DNA of 64,000 bases, from NCBI GenBank assembly GCA_949841355.1, contig CATKZP010000009.1:45020-109019 (forward strand), written 5' to 3'. The position numbers and the translations under genes were made by a program. Under the pieces are notes generated by a model. That model saw nothing but the letters and a program-made list of their open reading frames with translations, was not told the DNA's origin and searched no databases. Source of the DNA: an uncultured Oscillospiraceae bacterium (lineage in GTDB: Bacteria > Bacillota > Clostridia > Oscillospirales > Oscillospiraceae). Positions 29,065 through 37,799 of the stretch are shown here, in pieces. Each line of letters begins with the position of its first letter. The first letter of the stretch is position 1.

Positions 29065-29424
29065 TTACAGCACGAAGATGATGAGGATAACCACCAGCAG
29101 CGCGTAGATGATGGCCGTCTCAATAAAGACCAGGCCCAGCATCAGCGTGGTGCGGATCTTGCCCTCCGCCTCGGGCTGGCGGGCCAGGCTCTCGGTGGAC
29201 TTGGCGGTGGCCAGGCCCATGCCCACCGCGCCGCCGGCGGCGGCGATGCCCACGGCGATGCCCGCGGCGATGGCCTTCAGGCCGATGTCGGAGCTCTCTC
29301 CGCTCTCCGTCTGGGCGGGGGGCTCATTGGCGGCGGGGGCGTCGGCAAAGGCGGGGGCGGCCAGGGACAGGGCCAGGATCAGCACCCCGGCCAGGACCAG
29401 CATGTTCTTCAGCAGCTTATTCAT
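29065..29424 (-). CDS. atpE: ATP synthase Fo subunit c with an N-terminal signal-like extension
   Basis: The 119-residue proteolipid forms the ion-driven c-ring. Usual length is 70-90 residues. The two-helix hairpin occupies about residues 47-119, with the loop ARQPEAEGKI and the ion-binding Glu in helix 2 (VFIETAIIYALL). The Glu is followed by Thr, but the Gln of sodium-type c subunits in helix 1 is not present (GGAVGMGLA), so ion choice is uncertain. Residues 1-27 (LLKNMLVLAGVLILALSLAAPAFADA) read as a cleavable signal peptide with an AFA site, followed by a Pro/Glu linker. That extension is unusual. Confidence 0.93.
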   Translation of the reverse strand: MNKLLKNMLVLAGVLILALSLAAPAFADAPAANEPPAQTESGESSDIGLKAIAAGIAVGIAAAGGAVGMGLATAKSTESLARQPEAEGKIRTTLMLGLVFIETAIIYALLVVILIIFVL

Positions 29425-29457
29425 CAGGAACGACCTCCATATTGATGTTTTGTGGGC

Positions 29458-30291
29458 TCAGGCGTTTTCCGCCTTGAGCTTTTTCTTTTTTTCCTTCTTG
29501 GGGGAGGGCTCGGACACCTCGCCGTAGTACAGCGCGGTGAGCATGGTGAGAACGTAGGTCTGGATGAGGGCGTGGAGCAGGGTGAACAGCACTCCCACCA
29601 CCACCGGCAGCACAAAGCTCAGCGCCACGTAGTAATAGACCAGCTCGGTCACCAGCAGGCCGCTGAGCAGCGCGCCGAACAGACGAAAGCTCATGGAAAT
29701 AGGCAGGGAGAACTCCTTGAGGGTCTTACCCACGCCCCCCAGGCCATTGGAGGCCACGCCGCCGGACAGGATGACCAGATAAGACAATGTGCCCATGGCG
29801 ATGGCGGCGTTCACGTCGGACAGCGGCGCGGGCAGGGTGATGGGGTGGCCGTGAATGGTGACGGCCTGGAGGCCCAGCAGCTCGGACAGGGTCCCCACGA
29901 AGATGTAGCTCCCGGCGGCAAAGAGGTAGGCGCCCAAAAAGCGGTTGCGGTGGGGGCTGTTGCTTTTGGCCATGCCGTCGAACAGGCCCACCAGCTCCTC
30001 CAGCACCAGCTGGAGCTTCCCCGGCCGATACTGGAACCGGGGGATGGCAAAGACCCGGATCAGCGCGGCGCACGCCAGCAGAAACGCCGTCACCAGCAGC
30101 GCGGAAATCATCCCCGGGTTCACCGTCATCAGGCCGAAGAGGCTGATCTGCCCCGTGCCGTGGAGCACCGCGTCCCGCATGGCCTCCTGCACGCTCTCCG
30201 ACGGGCCGGGCGAGCCCGCCAGCAGCGCGGCGATGAGCAGCAGCACCGCAGCCGTCAGACAGACCGCCAGCCCTTTTTTGTGTTGCTTCAT
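29458..30291 (-). CDS. atpB: ATP synthase Fo subunit a
   Basis: The 277-residue membrane subunit forms the half-channels for the ions. The essential Arg lies in FSLPISMSFRLFGALLSGLLV, and the final helix HALIQTYVLTMLTALYYGE is diagnostic. The C-terminal tail is Lys-rich. ATG 30291 is chosen because GAAGGA is 8 bp upstream; the longer frame to 30483 crosses the promoter. It is the first gene of the operon atpB-E-F-A-G-D-C; no atpI precedes it. Confidence 0.94.
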   Translation of the reverse strand: MKQHKKGLAVCLTAAVLLLIAALLAGSPGPSESVQEAMRDAVLHGTGQISLFGLMTVNPGMISALLVTAFLLACAALIRVFAIPRFQYRPGKLQLVLEELVGLFDGMAKSNSPHRNRFLGAYLFAAGSYIFVGTLSELLGLQAVTIHGHPITLPAPLSDVNAAIAMGTLSYLVILSGGVASNGLGGVGKTLKEFSLPISMSFRLFGALLSGLLVTELVYYYVALSFVLPVVVGVLFTLLHALIQTYVLTMLTALYYGEVSEPSPKKEKKKKLKAENA

Positions 30292-30345
30292 CCAAGCATT
30301 CCTTCTTTCGAGCAATTCCCCGCGCTCTGGAGGCGCGGCGCACCT

Positions 30346-30374
30346 ATTATACACCTGCGCTTCCTGCTTGTCCA
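30346..30374 (-). promoter_or_regulatory. Promoter of the ATP synthase operon
   Basis: TGGACA (30369-30374), 17-bp spacer and TATAAT (30346-30351) on the minus strand, about 55 bp upstream of atpB. Confidence 0.65.
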
Positions 30375-30550
30375 CTGCAAACACCGCTCTTTTTGTTCTT
30401 TTCTCCCGTCCCGGCGAAGCGTCAAAACCCCAGGCGGGCGGCCCGGTTTTTTCAGCGTTCCACACAAGGAAAATTTCTCCCAAACACTGGCATCTGACAG
30501 CGGCATTTGATACAATACAGGCGGTTTAACCACCGAAAGGAGTGCATTGT

Positions 30551-32488
30551 ATGCCGAATGTCGAGGCGGTGCAATACTATCTGGCGGCCCAGCGCCAGGG
30601 CCAGCGGGAATATAAAAACTGCGTCCACCGGGGCCTGAACCCCAATATACAGGCTCTGGGGGCGGACAAGCTCCAGCTCTCCCAGGTGAAGCTGGGGGTG
30701 ATGGAGGTGCCCATCTACCTGGTGGTGGGCTCCACGGAGGAGGCGCGCTGCAATTCCTTCTCCGCCGGGTTTCTGCCCCTGATGGGGCCGGAGTCGGAGT
30801 TCGCCATGAAGTGGGTGAACCTGTGCTCCGCCCAGCTCAGCGAGGGTATCCACGACCCCATCCAGTGCTATGAGTACCTGGGACGGTTCTATGTCCAGGA
30901 GGGGAACAAGCGGGTGAGCGTGCTCAAGAGCATGGGCTCGTCCATCATCCAGGCGGACATCATCCGCCTGATGCCGGAGCCGTCGGACGACATCACCACC
31001 CAGATCTATCTGGAATTTCTAGAGTTTTTCCGCCACAGCCGGTGCTGGGGCGTCCACTTCAGCGAGCTGGGGGGGTACGCCAAGCTCCAGGCCGCCCTGG
31101 GCTTCGCCCGGGACGAGGACTGGCCGGAGGACTTCCAGAAAAAGTTCAAGGCCCGGTATTTCAGCTTCCGCAGCAGCTTCTACCGCCTGGGGGGCGGCGG
31201 GCTGGGGCTGACTGCCGGGGACGCGCTGCTGCGTTGGCTGGAGTTCTACGACGCCCGGGAATTCCTAGCCTCCATCGGGGAAGGGGACTACCGCAAAACC
31301 CTGTCCGCCATCTGGAAGGAGCTGTGCCTCCACGCCGAGACCGACCCCATCGCCGTCAGCCTCGCCCCCGCCGAGGGAGAGGAGAAAAAGAGCGTCATGT
31401 CCGCCCTGCTGGGGACGAAGAAGCGGCTGCGGGTGGCTTTCCTGTTTCAGGGCACCCCCAGCACCAGCGGCTGGACCGCCGCCCACGACAAGGGCCGGGA
31501 GTATCTGGAACAGACCCTGGGGGACAGCGTGAGCGTCAAGGGCTACTACGGCGTGTCCCCCCAGGGAACGGAGTCCGCCATCTGCGAGGCGGTGGAGGGG
31601 GGCGCGGAGCTCATCTTCACCACGTCGGTGAGCCTCATCGACGCCACGCTGCGCGTGGCGGTGAAGTACCCCAAGGTGCGCTTCATGAACTGCTCCATCG
31701 ACCAGCCCTACGTCAATGTGAAGGCGTACTACTGCCGGGTATACGAGGGCAAGTTCATCACCGGCGCCATCGCCGGGGCCATGAGCCAGGGCGGGCGCAT
31801 CGGCTATGTGGGCAGCTACCCCATCCTGGGGGTGCCCGCCAGCATCAACGCCTTCGCCCTGGGCGCGGCGCTGACCAACCCGGAGGCCCGCATCGACCTG
31901 CGCTGGCATTGCCTGCCGGGGGACTATATGGGCGAGTTCCGGCGTCAGGGCCTTCAGATCGTCAGCGACCGGGACTTCATCTCCGAGCAGCCCGACGGCG
32001 CCCAGGGCCTGGCCCGGCTGGAGCCGGACGGGGAGCTGGTGCAGCTGGCCTCCCCCAGCTGGCACTGGGGAGAGTTCTACGTGCGCATCGTCCGGGAGAT
32101 GCTCCGCGACCCCAGGACCATCCCTCTGGCTGAGGACAGCAGCCGCGCCATCAACTACTGGTGGGGGATGAACAGCGGCGTGGTGGACCTGCACTTCAGC
32201 CCCCACCTGCCCGAGGGGGTGCGCTCTCTGGCCGAGATTCTGCGCCAGGGCATCCGCGCGGGGACCATCCATCCCTTCCGGCGGCTCATCCGGGACCAGG
32301 CGGGAAGCGTGCGCAACGACGGCTCCCGGGATCTGACCATGGAGGAGATCCTGAAAATGAACTGGCTGTGCGACCGGATCGACGGCTCCCTGCCCGCCTA
32401 TGACCAGCTGCTGGACGTGACCAAGCCCACGGTGCGCCGGCTGGGGGTGGATCGGGAGACCATCCCGCCGGAGGAGGAAAAGGCGTGA
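30551..32488 (+). CDS. Cytosolic protein fusing a ParB-like domain to a BMP-type binding protein
   Basis: The 645-residue protein lacks any signal peptide or lipobox. Its N-terminal third includes LGRFYVQEGNKRVSVLKSMGSSII (about residues 113-136), which matches the ParB/Srx-like core pattern of G-N-x-R-V-x-x-L. From about residue 290 (KRLRVAFLFQGTPSTSGWTAAHDKGREYLEQ) to about 560 it is a basic-membrane-protein (BMP/PnrA) type nucleoside-binding fold, normally an exported ABC transporter component. A cytosolic version suggests ligand sensing rather than transport. AAGGAG is 8 bp before ATG 30551. It overlaps the phosphoesterase gene by 4 bp. Confidence 0.82.
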   Translation: MPNVEAVQYYLAAQRQGQREYKNCVHRGLNPNIQALGADKLQLSQVKLGVMEVPIYLVVGSTEEARCNSFSAGFLPLMGPESEFAMKWVNLCSAQLSEGIHDPIQCYEYLGRFYVQEGNKRVSVLKSMGSSIIQADIIRLMPEPSDDITTQIYLEFLEFFRHSRCWGVHFSELGGYAKLQAALGFARDEDWPEDFQKKFKARYFSFRSSFYRLGGGGLGLTAGDALLRWLEFYDAREFLASIGEGDYRKTLSAIWKELCLHAETDPIAVSLAPAEGEEKKSVMSALLGTKKRLRVAFLFQGTPSTSGWTAAHDKGREYLEQTLGDSVSVKGYYGVSPQGTESAICEAVEGGAELIFTTSVSLIDATLRVAVKYPKVRFMNCSIDQPYVNVKAYYCRVYEGKFITGAIAGAMSQGGRIGYVGSYPILGVPASINAFALGAALTNPEARIDLRWHCLPGDYMGEFRRQGLQIVSDRDFISEQPDGAQGLARLEPDGELVQLASPSWHWGEFYVRIVREMLRDPRTIPLAEDSSRAINYWWGMNSGVVDLHFSPHLPEGVRSLAEILRQGIRAGTIHPFRRLIRDQAGSVRNDGSRDLTMEEILKMNWLCDRIDGSLPAYDQLLDVTKPTVRRLGVDRETIPPEEEKA

Positions 32489-33141
32489 AGCTGCTGGTCA
32501 TTTCCGACGCCCCCGACCAGGGACTATGGGACTACTTTTCCAAGGAAAAGCTCCAGGGCGCGGACGCCATCATCTCCTGCGGGGACCTGCCGTCCAGCTA
32601 CCTCACCTTCCTGGTGACCATGGCCAACAAGCCCCTGTTCTACGTCCACGGCAATCACGACATCCGCTATGACCGCCAGCCCCCCGAGGGCTGCGACTGC
32701 ATCGACGGCAGGGTGGTGGAGTTCAAGGGCTACCGCATCCTGGGCCTGGGCGGGTGCATGAGGTATAACAGCAGCGTCCACCAGTATACCGAGGGGCAGA
32801 TGAAATGGCGCGTCTTTAAGCTGGCCCGCGACCTGCGCCGGGGCGGGGTGGACATTCTGGTCACCCACGCCCCCGCCCAGGGGCTGGGGGACATGGACGA
32901 CCCCTGCCACCGGGGCTTCGCCTGCTTCAAAGCCCTGATGGACCGCTTCCACCCCCAATACCTGCTCCACGGCCATGTCCACCTGCAATATGCCCCCGAC
33001 TTCCCCCGCGTGCGGCAGTACGGAGACACCACGGTGGTGAACGCCTCGGGCAAGTGGTTCGTCGAGCTGCCCGACCGGCCCTGCAAGCCCTGGCCCAAGG
33101 GCCGCCTGCGGGGCTGGCTGGCCCGGCGCGGCAAGGCGTAA
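32485..33141 (+). CDS. Calcineurin-like metallophosphoesterase
   Basis: The 218-residue protein has the metal-binding motifs of the calcineurin family: LLVISDAPD (a variant of DxH with the His replaced), SCGDLP (GD), VHGNHD (GNHD), VTHAP and LHGHVHLQY (GHxH). Such enzymes cleave phosphodiesters or phosphomonoesters, including cyclic nucleotides. The usual DxH of motif I reads DAPD here, so one metal ligand may be changed. Translation starts at GTG 32485, overlapping the TGA of the BMP-type gene; this strict coupling suggests the binding protein and the hydrolase act on the same ligand. Confidence 0.85.
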   Translation: MKLLVISDAPDQGLWDYFSKEKLQGADAIISCGDLPSSYLTFLVTMANKPLFYVHGNHDIRYDRQPPEGCDCIDGRVVEFKGYRILGLGGCMRYNSSVHQYTEGQMKWRVFKLARDLRRGGVDILVTHAPAQGLGDMDDPCHRGFACFKALMDRFHPQYLLHGHVHLQYAPDFPRVRQYGDTTVVNASGKWFVELPDRPCKPWPKGRLRGWLARRGKA

Positions 33142-33168
33142 CGCCCCGTCAAGCCAGACGCAAACACA

Positions 33169-33208
33169 AGCCCCCGGGAGGACCGCCGCGGCGGTCCTCC
33201 CGGGGGCT
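33169..33208. terminator. Strong bidirectional terminator (40-bp perfect palindrome)
   Basis: The region is a perfect 40-bp palindrome centred between 33188 and 33189. It lies between the convergent phosphoesterase gene and gatB. TGCTATTTTAC follows on the plus strand. Confidence 0.8.
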
Positions 33209-33222
33209 GCTATTTTACGCGG

Positions 33223-34650
33223 TCACTCCAGCAGCGCCCGCAGCGCCTGGTTCACCGCCTGGGGGTCGGCCCGGCCCTTGAGCTCCCCCATGGCCTGCCC
33301 CACCAGGAACCCGAAGGCCTTCTCTTTGCCGCCCCGGTAGTCCGACACGGACTGGGGGTTGGCCTCCAGCACCCGGGCGCACACCTCCCGCACCAGCGCC
33401 CCGTCGTTCACCTGCTCCAGGCCGTGGGCCCGGACATAGGCGTCCACGTCCCCGTCCGTGTCGAAAACGGCCTCAAACACCTTGACGGCGGTGTTGCGGT
33501 TGAGCTTTCCCTCCCCCACCAGGGCGATGAGCCGGGCCAGGGTGGGGGCGGTGAGCGCCATGTCTTTTGGCTCCATGGCGTGCTGGGACAGCGCTCCCAG
33601 CACCTCCCCCATGATCCAGTTAGCCCCCTGTCTGGGGGGCGCGCCCAGCGCCACCAGCCCCTCAAACAGCGCTGCCAGCGCCTGATCCGACGTAATCATC
33701 CGACAGTTGTAGTCCGATAGGCCGTAATCCGCCTGGTAGCGCGCCCGCTTTTCCTCCGCCAGCTCCGGCTGGGCGGCCCGGAGCGCGTCCACGCAGTCCG
33801 GGTCCAGCTCGATGGGCGGCAGGTCCGGCTCGGGGAAATAGCGGTAGTCCTGGGCCTCCTCTTTGGAGCGCATGGCAAAGGACGCGTCCTTATTCTCATC
33901 CCAGCGCCGGGTCTCCTGCGCCACCCGCCCGCCCTCCTCAATGAGCTCGATCTGCCGCCGGGCCTCGTACTGGATGGCCCGGGCGATGGCTTTGAAGGAG
34001 CTGAGGTTCTTCATCTCCGTGCGGGTGCCCAGCTCAAGGCTGCCCTGCGGCCGCACCGACAGGTTCACGTCGCACCGCAGGGAGCCCTCCTGCATTTTGC
34101 AGTCGGACACCCCCAGGTACGCCAGCGTCTCCTTCAGCTTTTCCAGATAGGCAATCACCTCGTCCGCCGTGCGGAAATCCGGCTCGGTGACGATCTCGAT
34201 GAGGGGCACCCCGCAGCGGTTATAGTCCGCCCGGGTCTGGTTCAGCCAGGGGTCGTGGACCAGCTTGCCCGCGTCCTCCTCCATGTGCAGCTCGTGGATG
34301 CGGATGGTCTTATCCCCCGGACCGGTGCGTATGTCCACCGCCCCGTCCCGGGCAATGGGCAGGTAGAGCTGGGAAATCTGGTACGCCTTGGGCAGGTCGG
34401 GATAGAAGTAGTTTTTCCGGTCGAACCGGCTGTGCCGGGTGATGGCGCAGTTCAGCGCCAGCCCCGCTTTGACGGCGAACTCCAGCACCTTTTTGTTGAG
34501 CACCGGCAGCGTCCCCGGCATACCGGTGCACACTGGGCAGCAGTGGGTGTTGGGCGCGCCGCCGAACTCGGTGGTGCAGGAGCAGAAGATCTTGGTTTTG
34601 GTGGCCAGCTCCACATGAGTCTCCAGGCCGATGACGGTCTCCCAGGTCAT
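33223..34650 (-). CDS. gatB: Asp/Glu-tRNA amidotransferase subunit B
   Basis: The 475-residue kinase/tRNA-binding subunit phosphorylates the side chain of Asp-tRNA(Asn) or Glu-tRNA(Gln) before amidation. The N-terminal signature WETVIGLETHVELATKTKIFCSC, FGGAPNTHCCPVCTGMPG, RKNYFYPDLPKAYQISQ and LIEIVTEPDF are all present, as is the C-terminal YqeY-like tail. It overlaps gatA by 4 bp and is last in the aspS-gatCAB operon. Confidence 0.97.
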   Translation of the reverse strand: MTWETVIGLETHVELATKTKIFCSCTTEFGGAPNTHCCPVCTGMPGTLPVLNKKVLEFAVKAGLALNCAITRHSRFDRKNYFYPDLPKAYQISQLYLPIARDGAVDIRTGPGDKTIRIHELHMEEDAGKLVHDPWLNQTRADYNRCGVPLIEIVTEPDFRTADEVIAYLEKLKETLAYLGVSDCKMQEGSLRCDVNLSVRPQGSLELGTRTEMKNLSSFKAIARAIQYEARRQIELIEEGGRVAQETRRWDENKDASFAMRSKEEAQDYRYFPEPDLPPIELDPDCVDALRAAQPELAEEKRARYQADYGLSDYNCRMITSDQALAALFEGLVALGAPPRQGANWIMGEVLGALSQHAMEPKDMALTAPTLARLIALVGEGKLNRNTAVKVFEAVFDTDGDVDAYVRAHGLEQVNDGALVREVCARVLEANPQSVSDYRGGKEKAFGFLVGQAMGELKGRADPQAVNQALRALLE

Positions 34651-36149
34651 GGGGCCTCCCCTCCTTTCGGCGCGCGTCTGTGCCAGTCCGTGTCCAGCTG
34701 GAAGGCGTGGGCGGCGCTGAGCGCCGCGCCCTCCCCGAAGTGGGGCGCGATGAGCTGCGCCCCGATGGGCATGCCCTCCGCGTCAAGCCCGCAGGGCATG
34801 GACAGCGCCGGCAGACCCGCCAGGTTGACGGACACGGTGTAGATATCGCCCAGATACATGCTCAGCGGATCGCCCAGGCTGTCCCCCAGCCTAGGCGCGG
34901 GGGAGGGGGTCACGGGGGTGAGCAGCAGGTCGCAGCCCTCAAACGCCCGGTCAAAGGCGTCCTTGATGACCGCCTTGGCCTGGAGCGCCTTTTTATAGTA
35001 GGCGTCGTAGTACCCCGAGGAGAGCACAAATGTGCCCAGCAGAATCCGCCGCTTCACCTCTCTGCCGAAGCCCTGGGTGCGGGTCTTGCGGTACAGGTCC
35101 GCCAGCCCGTCGTATTCCTCCGCCCGCCAGCCGTACTTCACCCCGTCGAACCGGGACAGGTTGGACGACGCCTCGGCGGCGGCGATGATGTAGTAGGCGG
35201 GCACCGCGTACTCCAGCACCGGGAAGGACAGCTCCACGATCTCCGCCCCCCGGCCCTTCAGCACCTGCGCCGCCCCCAGCACTGCGGCCCGGACCGCTCC
35301 GTCCAGCCCGTCCCCGAAGCACTGCGCGGGCAGGCCGATCCGCATACCCCGCACATCCCCGGTAAGCCGCTCCAGCAGATGGCCGTAGTCCGCCCGGGGC
35401 CCGGAGCCGTTCCAGTCAGAGTCCAGGCCAGGCAGGCTGGTGGCGTCCCGGCAGTCGTGGCCCATGAGCACGTCCAGCACGGCGGCGCAGTCCGCCGCAT
35501 CCCGGCAAAGCGGCCCGATCTGATCCAGCGACGAGGCGTAGGCGATCAGCCCGTACCGGCTCACGGTACCGTAGGTGGGCTTCATGCCGGTGACGCCGCA
35601 GTGGGCGGCGGGCTGGCGGATGGACCCGCCGGTGTCCGAGCCGATGGCGTACCAGCCCATGCCCGCCGCCACTGCCGCTGCTGCTCCGCCGGACGACCCG
35701 CCGGGGGCGCGCGCCAAATCCCAGGGGTTTTTCACAGGGCCGTAATACGATGTCTCCGAGGTGGAGCCCATGGCGAACTCGTCCATGTTCAGCTTGCCTA
35801 GGGACACCGCTCCGGCGTCCGCCAGCTGTTCCACCACAGCGGCGTCATAGGGCGGCGTGAAGTCCCCCAGGATCTTGGACGCGCAGGTGGTCCTCACCCC
35901 CCGGGTGCAGATATTATCCTTGATGGCCATGGGCACACCGTAGAGGGGGCTTTGGGCGTCCTTCACCCCAGCTTGGAGCTTGTCCGCCCGGCAAAGCGCC
36001 CGCTCGCCGGCCACGGTGATAAAGGCGTTCAGCGCCCCGTCCTGGGCGGCGACGGCGTCCAGCGCCGCCTGGACGGCCTCCCTGACGCAGACTTCCCCCT
36101 TTTTGATGACCGCGCCCAGCTCTAGGGCGGTCAGTTCTCTCAGTTTCAT
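34647..36149 (-). CDS. gatA: Asp/Glu-tRNA amidotransferase subunit A
   Basis: The 500-residue amidase subunit frees ammonia from glutamine. The Ser-cisSer-Lys triad is visible: Lys in PMAIKDNI, and the serines in the amidase signature APGGSSGGAAAAVAAG and GSDTGGSIRQPAA. The channel to GatB and the tail LPALSMPCGLDAEGMPIGAQLIAPHFGE are standard. It starts 10 bp downstream of gatC and overlaps gatB, so stoichiometric expression is expected. Confidence 0.97.
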   Translation of the reverse strand: MKLRELTALELGAVIKKGEVCVREAVQAALDAVAAQDGALNAFITVAGERALCRADKLQAGVKDAQSPLYGVPMAIKDNICTRGVRTTCASKILGDFTPPYDAAVVEQLADAGAVSLGKLNMDEFAMGSTSETSYYGPVKNPWDLARAPGGSSGGAAAAVAAGMGWYAIGSDTGGSIRQPAAHCGVTGMKPTYGTVSRYGLIAYASSLDQIGPLCRDAADCAAVLDVLMGHDCRDATSLPGLDSDWNGSGPRADYGHLLERLTGDVRGMRIGLPAQCFGDGLDGAVRAAVLGAAQVLKGRGAEIVELSFPVLEYAVPAYYIIAAAEASSNLSRFDGVKYGWRAEEYDGLADLYRKTRTQGFGREVKRRILLGTFVLSSGYYDAYYKKALQAKAVIKDAFDRAFEGCDLLLTPVTPSPAPRLGDSLGDPLSMYLGDIYTVSVNLAGLPALSMPCGLDAEGMPIGAQLIAPHFGEGAALSAAHAFQLDTDWHRRAPKGGEAP

Positions 36150-36159
36150 GTTCCTCCTC

Positions 36160-36444
36160 CTACTCTACCGCCTTGGGCGCCAGAAACGCCTCGCCGTCCC
36201 CTCCGGGCGATCCGGCCAGCAGCTCCCCCCGGTCCCAGGAGGGCTGCGCCGCGTCCTCCCGCAGCACGTTTTTCACCGGGAACACGTGGCTCATGGGCTC
36301 CACGCCCTGGGTGTCCAGCCGGTTCAGCACGTCCATATAGGCCACGATCCGCTCCAGCTCGGCGGTCATGGCCCGCTTCTCTCCCTCCTCCAGCTCCAGC
36401 TGGGACAGCCGGGCGATATAGTCCGCCAGCTCCATGTCAATCAT
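36160..36444 (-). CDS. gatC: Asp/Glu-tRNA amidotransferase subunit C
   Basis: The 94-residue belt subunit wraps GatA and GatB and stabilises the complex. ADYIARLSQLELEEGEKRAMTAELERIVAYMDVLNRLDTQGVEPMSHVFP is the diagnostic region. AAGGAGG is 8 bp before ATG 36444. It lies 16 bp after the aspartyl-tRNA synthetase gene. Confidence 0.94.
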   Translation of the reverse strand: MIDMELADYIARLSQLELEEGEKRAMTAELERIVAYMDVLNRLDTQGVEPMSHVFPVKNVLREDAAQPSWDRGELLAGSPGGDGEAFLAPKAVE

Positions 36445-36460
36445 GTCAAATTCCTCCTTA

Positions 36461-37777
36461 CTAAGGTTCCAGCCTGCCCCTGTCCCGGGGGAACAGGCTG
36501 CAATACCGGATGTTGTCCAGTCCGCACAGCTGCATGGTCAGCCGCTCCAGCCCAATGCCCAGCCCGCCGTGGGGCGGCATCCCGCACCTGTGGATCATGA
36601 GGTAGCTGTCAAAGTCCCCCGGGTCCATCCCCCGCACCTCCATTTTGGCCGCCTGGGCGGCGTAATCGTGGATGCGCTGGCCGCCGGTGGTCACCTCCAT
36701 CCCCCGCAGCAGCAGGTCGAAGGACAGGGTGTATCGGGGGTCGTCCGGATCGTCCATGGCGTAGAAGGGCCGCTTTCTCGACGGGTAGTGGGTGACAAAC
36801 ACGAAGTCGCTGCCGTACTCCTCCCGGGCGTAGCGGCCGATGCGGGCCTCCTCCTCCGGCTCCAGGTCGTAGGGGTCCCGGATGGGGCAACCGTACTTCT
36901 CCGCCGCCAGCCGCTTGGCCTCGTCAAAGCGCAGGCAGGGGATCTGATCCGCGCGGGGCAGCCGCACCCCCAGCAGGGCCAGTTCTTCGTCGTACTCCCG
37001 CGCCAGCAGCTCCATGGCCCGGCGCAGGTAGCCCGCCTCCGCCTCCATCACGTCGTAAAACGAGCGGATATAGCCCATTTCCAGGTCCAGCCCGGTGTAT
37101 TCGTTGAGGTGCCGGGGGGTGGCGTGCTTCTCCGCCCGGAACACGGGGCCCACCTCAAACACCCGCTCAAAGGCGCCCACCATGGTCTGCTTGTAGAACT
37201 GGGGGGACTGGGCCAGGTACGCCTTTTTGCCGAAGTAGTCCAGCCGGAAGATGTTGGACCCCCCTTCCGCCCCCGCGCGGACGATCTTGGGGGTGTGGAC
37301 CTCGGTGAAGCCCTCCCCGGTGAGGTAGTCCCGGAAGGCCCGCACCAGCCCCTCCTGGATTTTGAACACCGCCCGTTCCCGCGCGTGGCGCAGTACGGCG
37401 GGGCGCAGGCCCAGCTCCGTGTCCAGGTTCAGCCCCAGCCTGCGCCTGCCCAGGGACACGGGCATGAGGGCGGCGGGCCGGGAGAGCACCGTGATGGATT
37501 CCGCCGCAATCTCCAGGCCGCCGGGGGCCCGGGCTTCCGCCCGGACGGCGCCGGACACCTCCACACACCACTCCTCCCGCAGTCCCCGGGGCACAATCCG
37601 GGGCGGGCAAACGCATTGGAGCATCCCCCGGGCCATGCGCAGGGTGAGAAACACCACGCCCCCCATGTCCCGCAGCAGGTGGACCGCGCCGTGGACGGCG
37701 GCGGGGTTATTCCGCCCGCCCCCCGCGAGGTCTTGCCATGTAACCGTTTTGGTGCTTGTGCCGGTGACGAACTTCAT
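36461..37777 (-). CDS. aspS: Non-discriminating aspartate--tRNA(Asp/Asn) ligase, archaeal-type (AspRS2)
   Basis: The 438-residue class II synthetase is the short archaeal/AspRS2 type: an N-terminal OB anticodon-binding domain, then motif 1 (FTEVHTPKIV), motif 2 (FEVGPVFRAEKHATPRHLNEYTGLDLEM) and motif 3 (GLGIGLERLTMQLCGLDNIR). It has no bacterial GAD insertion. Its place directly upstream of gatCAB, behind a T-box reading Asn, indicates it mischarges tRNA(Asn) with Asp for the amidotransferase. ATG 37777 is preferred over 37783 because GAGGAG is 9 bp upstream of 37777 and only 3 bp from 37783. Confidence 0.93.
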   Translation of the reverse strand: MKFVTGTSTKTVTWQDLAGGGRNNPAAVHGAVHLLRDMGGVVFLTLRMARGMLQCVCPPRIVPRGLREEWCVEVSGAVRAEARAPGGLEIAAESITVLSRPAALMPVSLGRRRLGLNLDTELGLRPAVLRHARERAVFKIQEGLVRAFRDYLTGEGFTEVHTPKIVRAGAEGGSNIFRLDYFGKKAYLAQSPQFYKQTMVGAFERVFEVGPVFRAEKHATPRHLNEYTGLDLEMGYIRSFYDVMEAEAGYLRRAMELLAREYDEELALLGVRLPRADQIPCLRFDEAKRLAAEKYGCPIRDPYDLEPEEEARIGRYAREEYGSDFVFVTHYPSRKRPFYAMDDPDDPRYTLSFDLLLRGMEVTTGGQRIHDYAAQAAKMEVRGMDPGDFDSYLMIHRCGMPPHGGLGIGLERLTMQLCGLDNIRYCSLFPRDRGRLEP

Positions 37778-37799
37778 AACCATTCACTCCTCGCAGATA

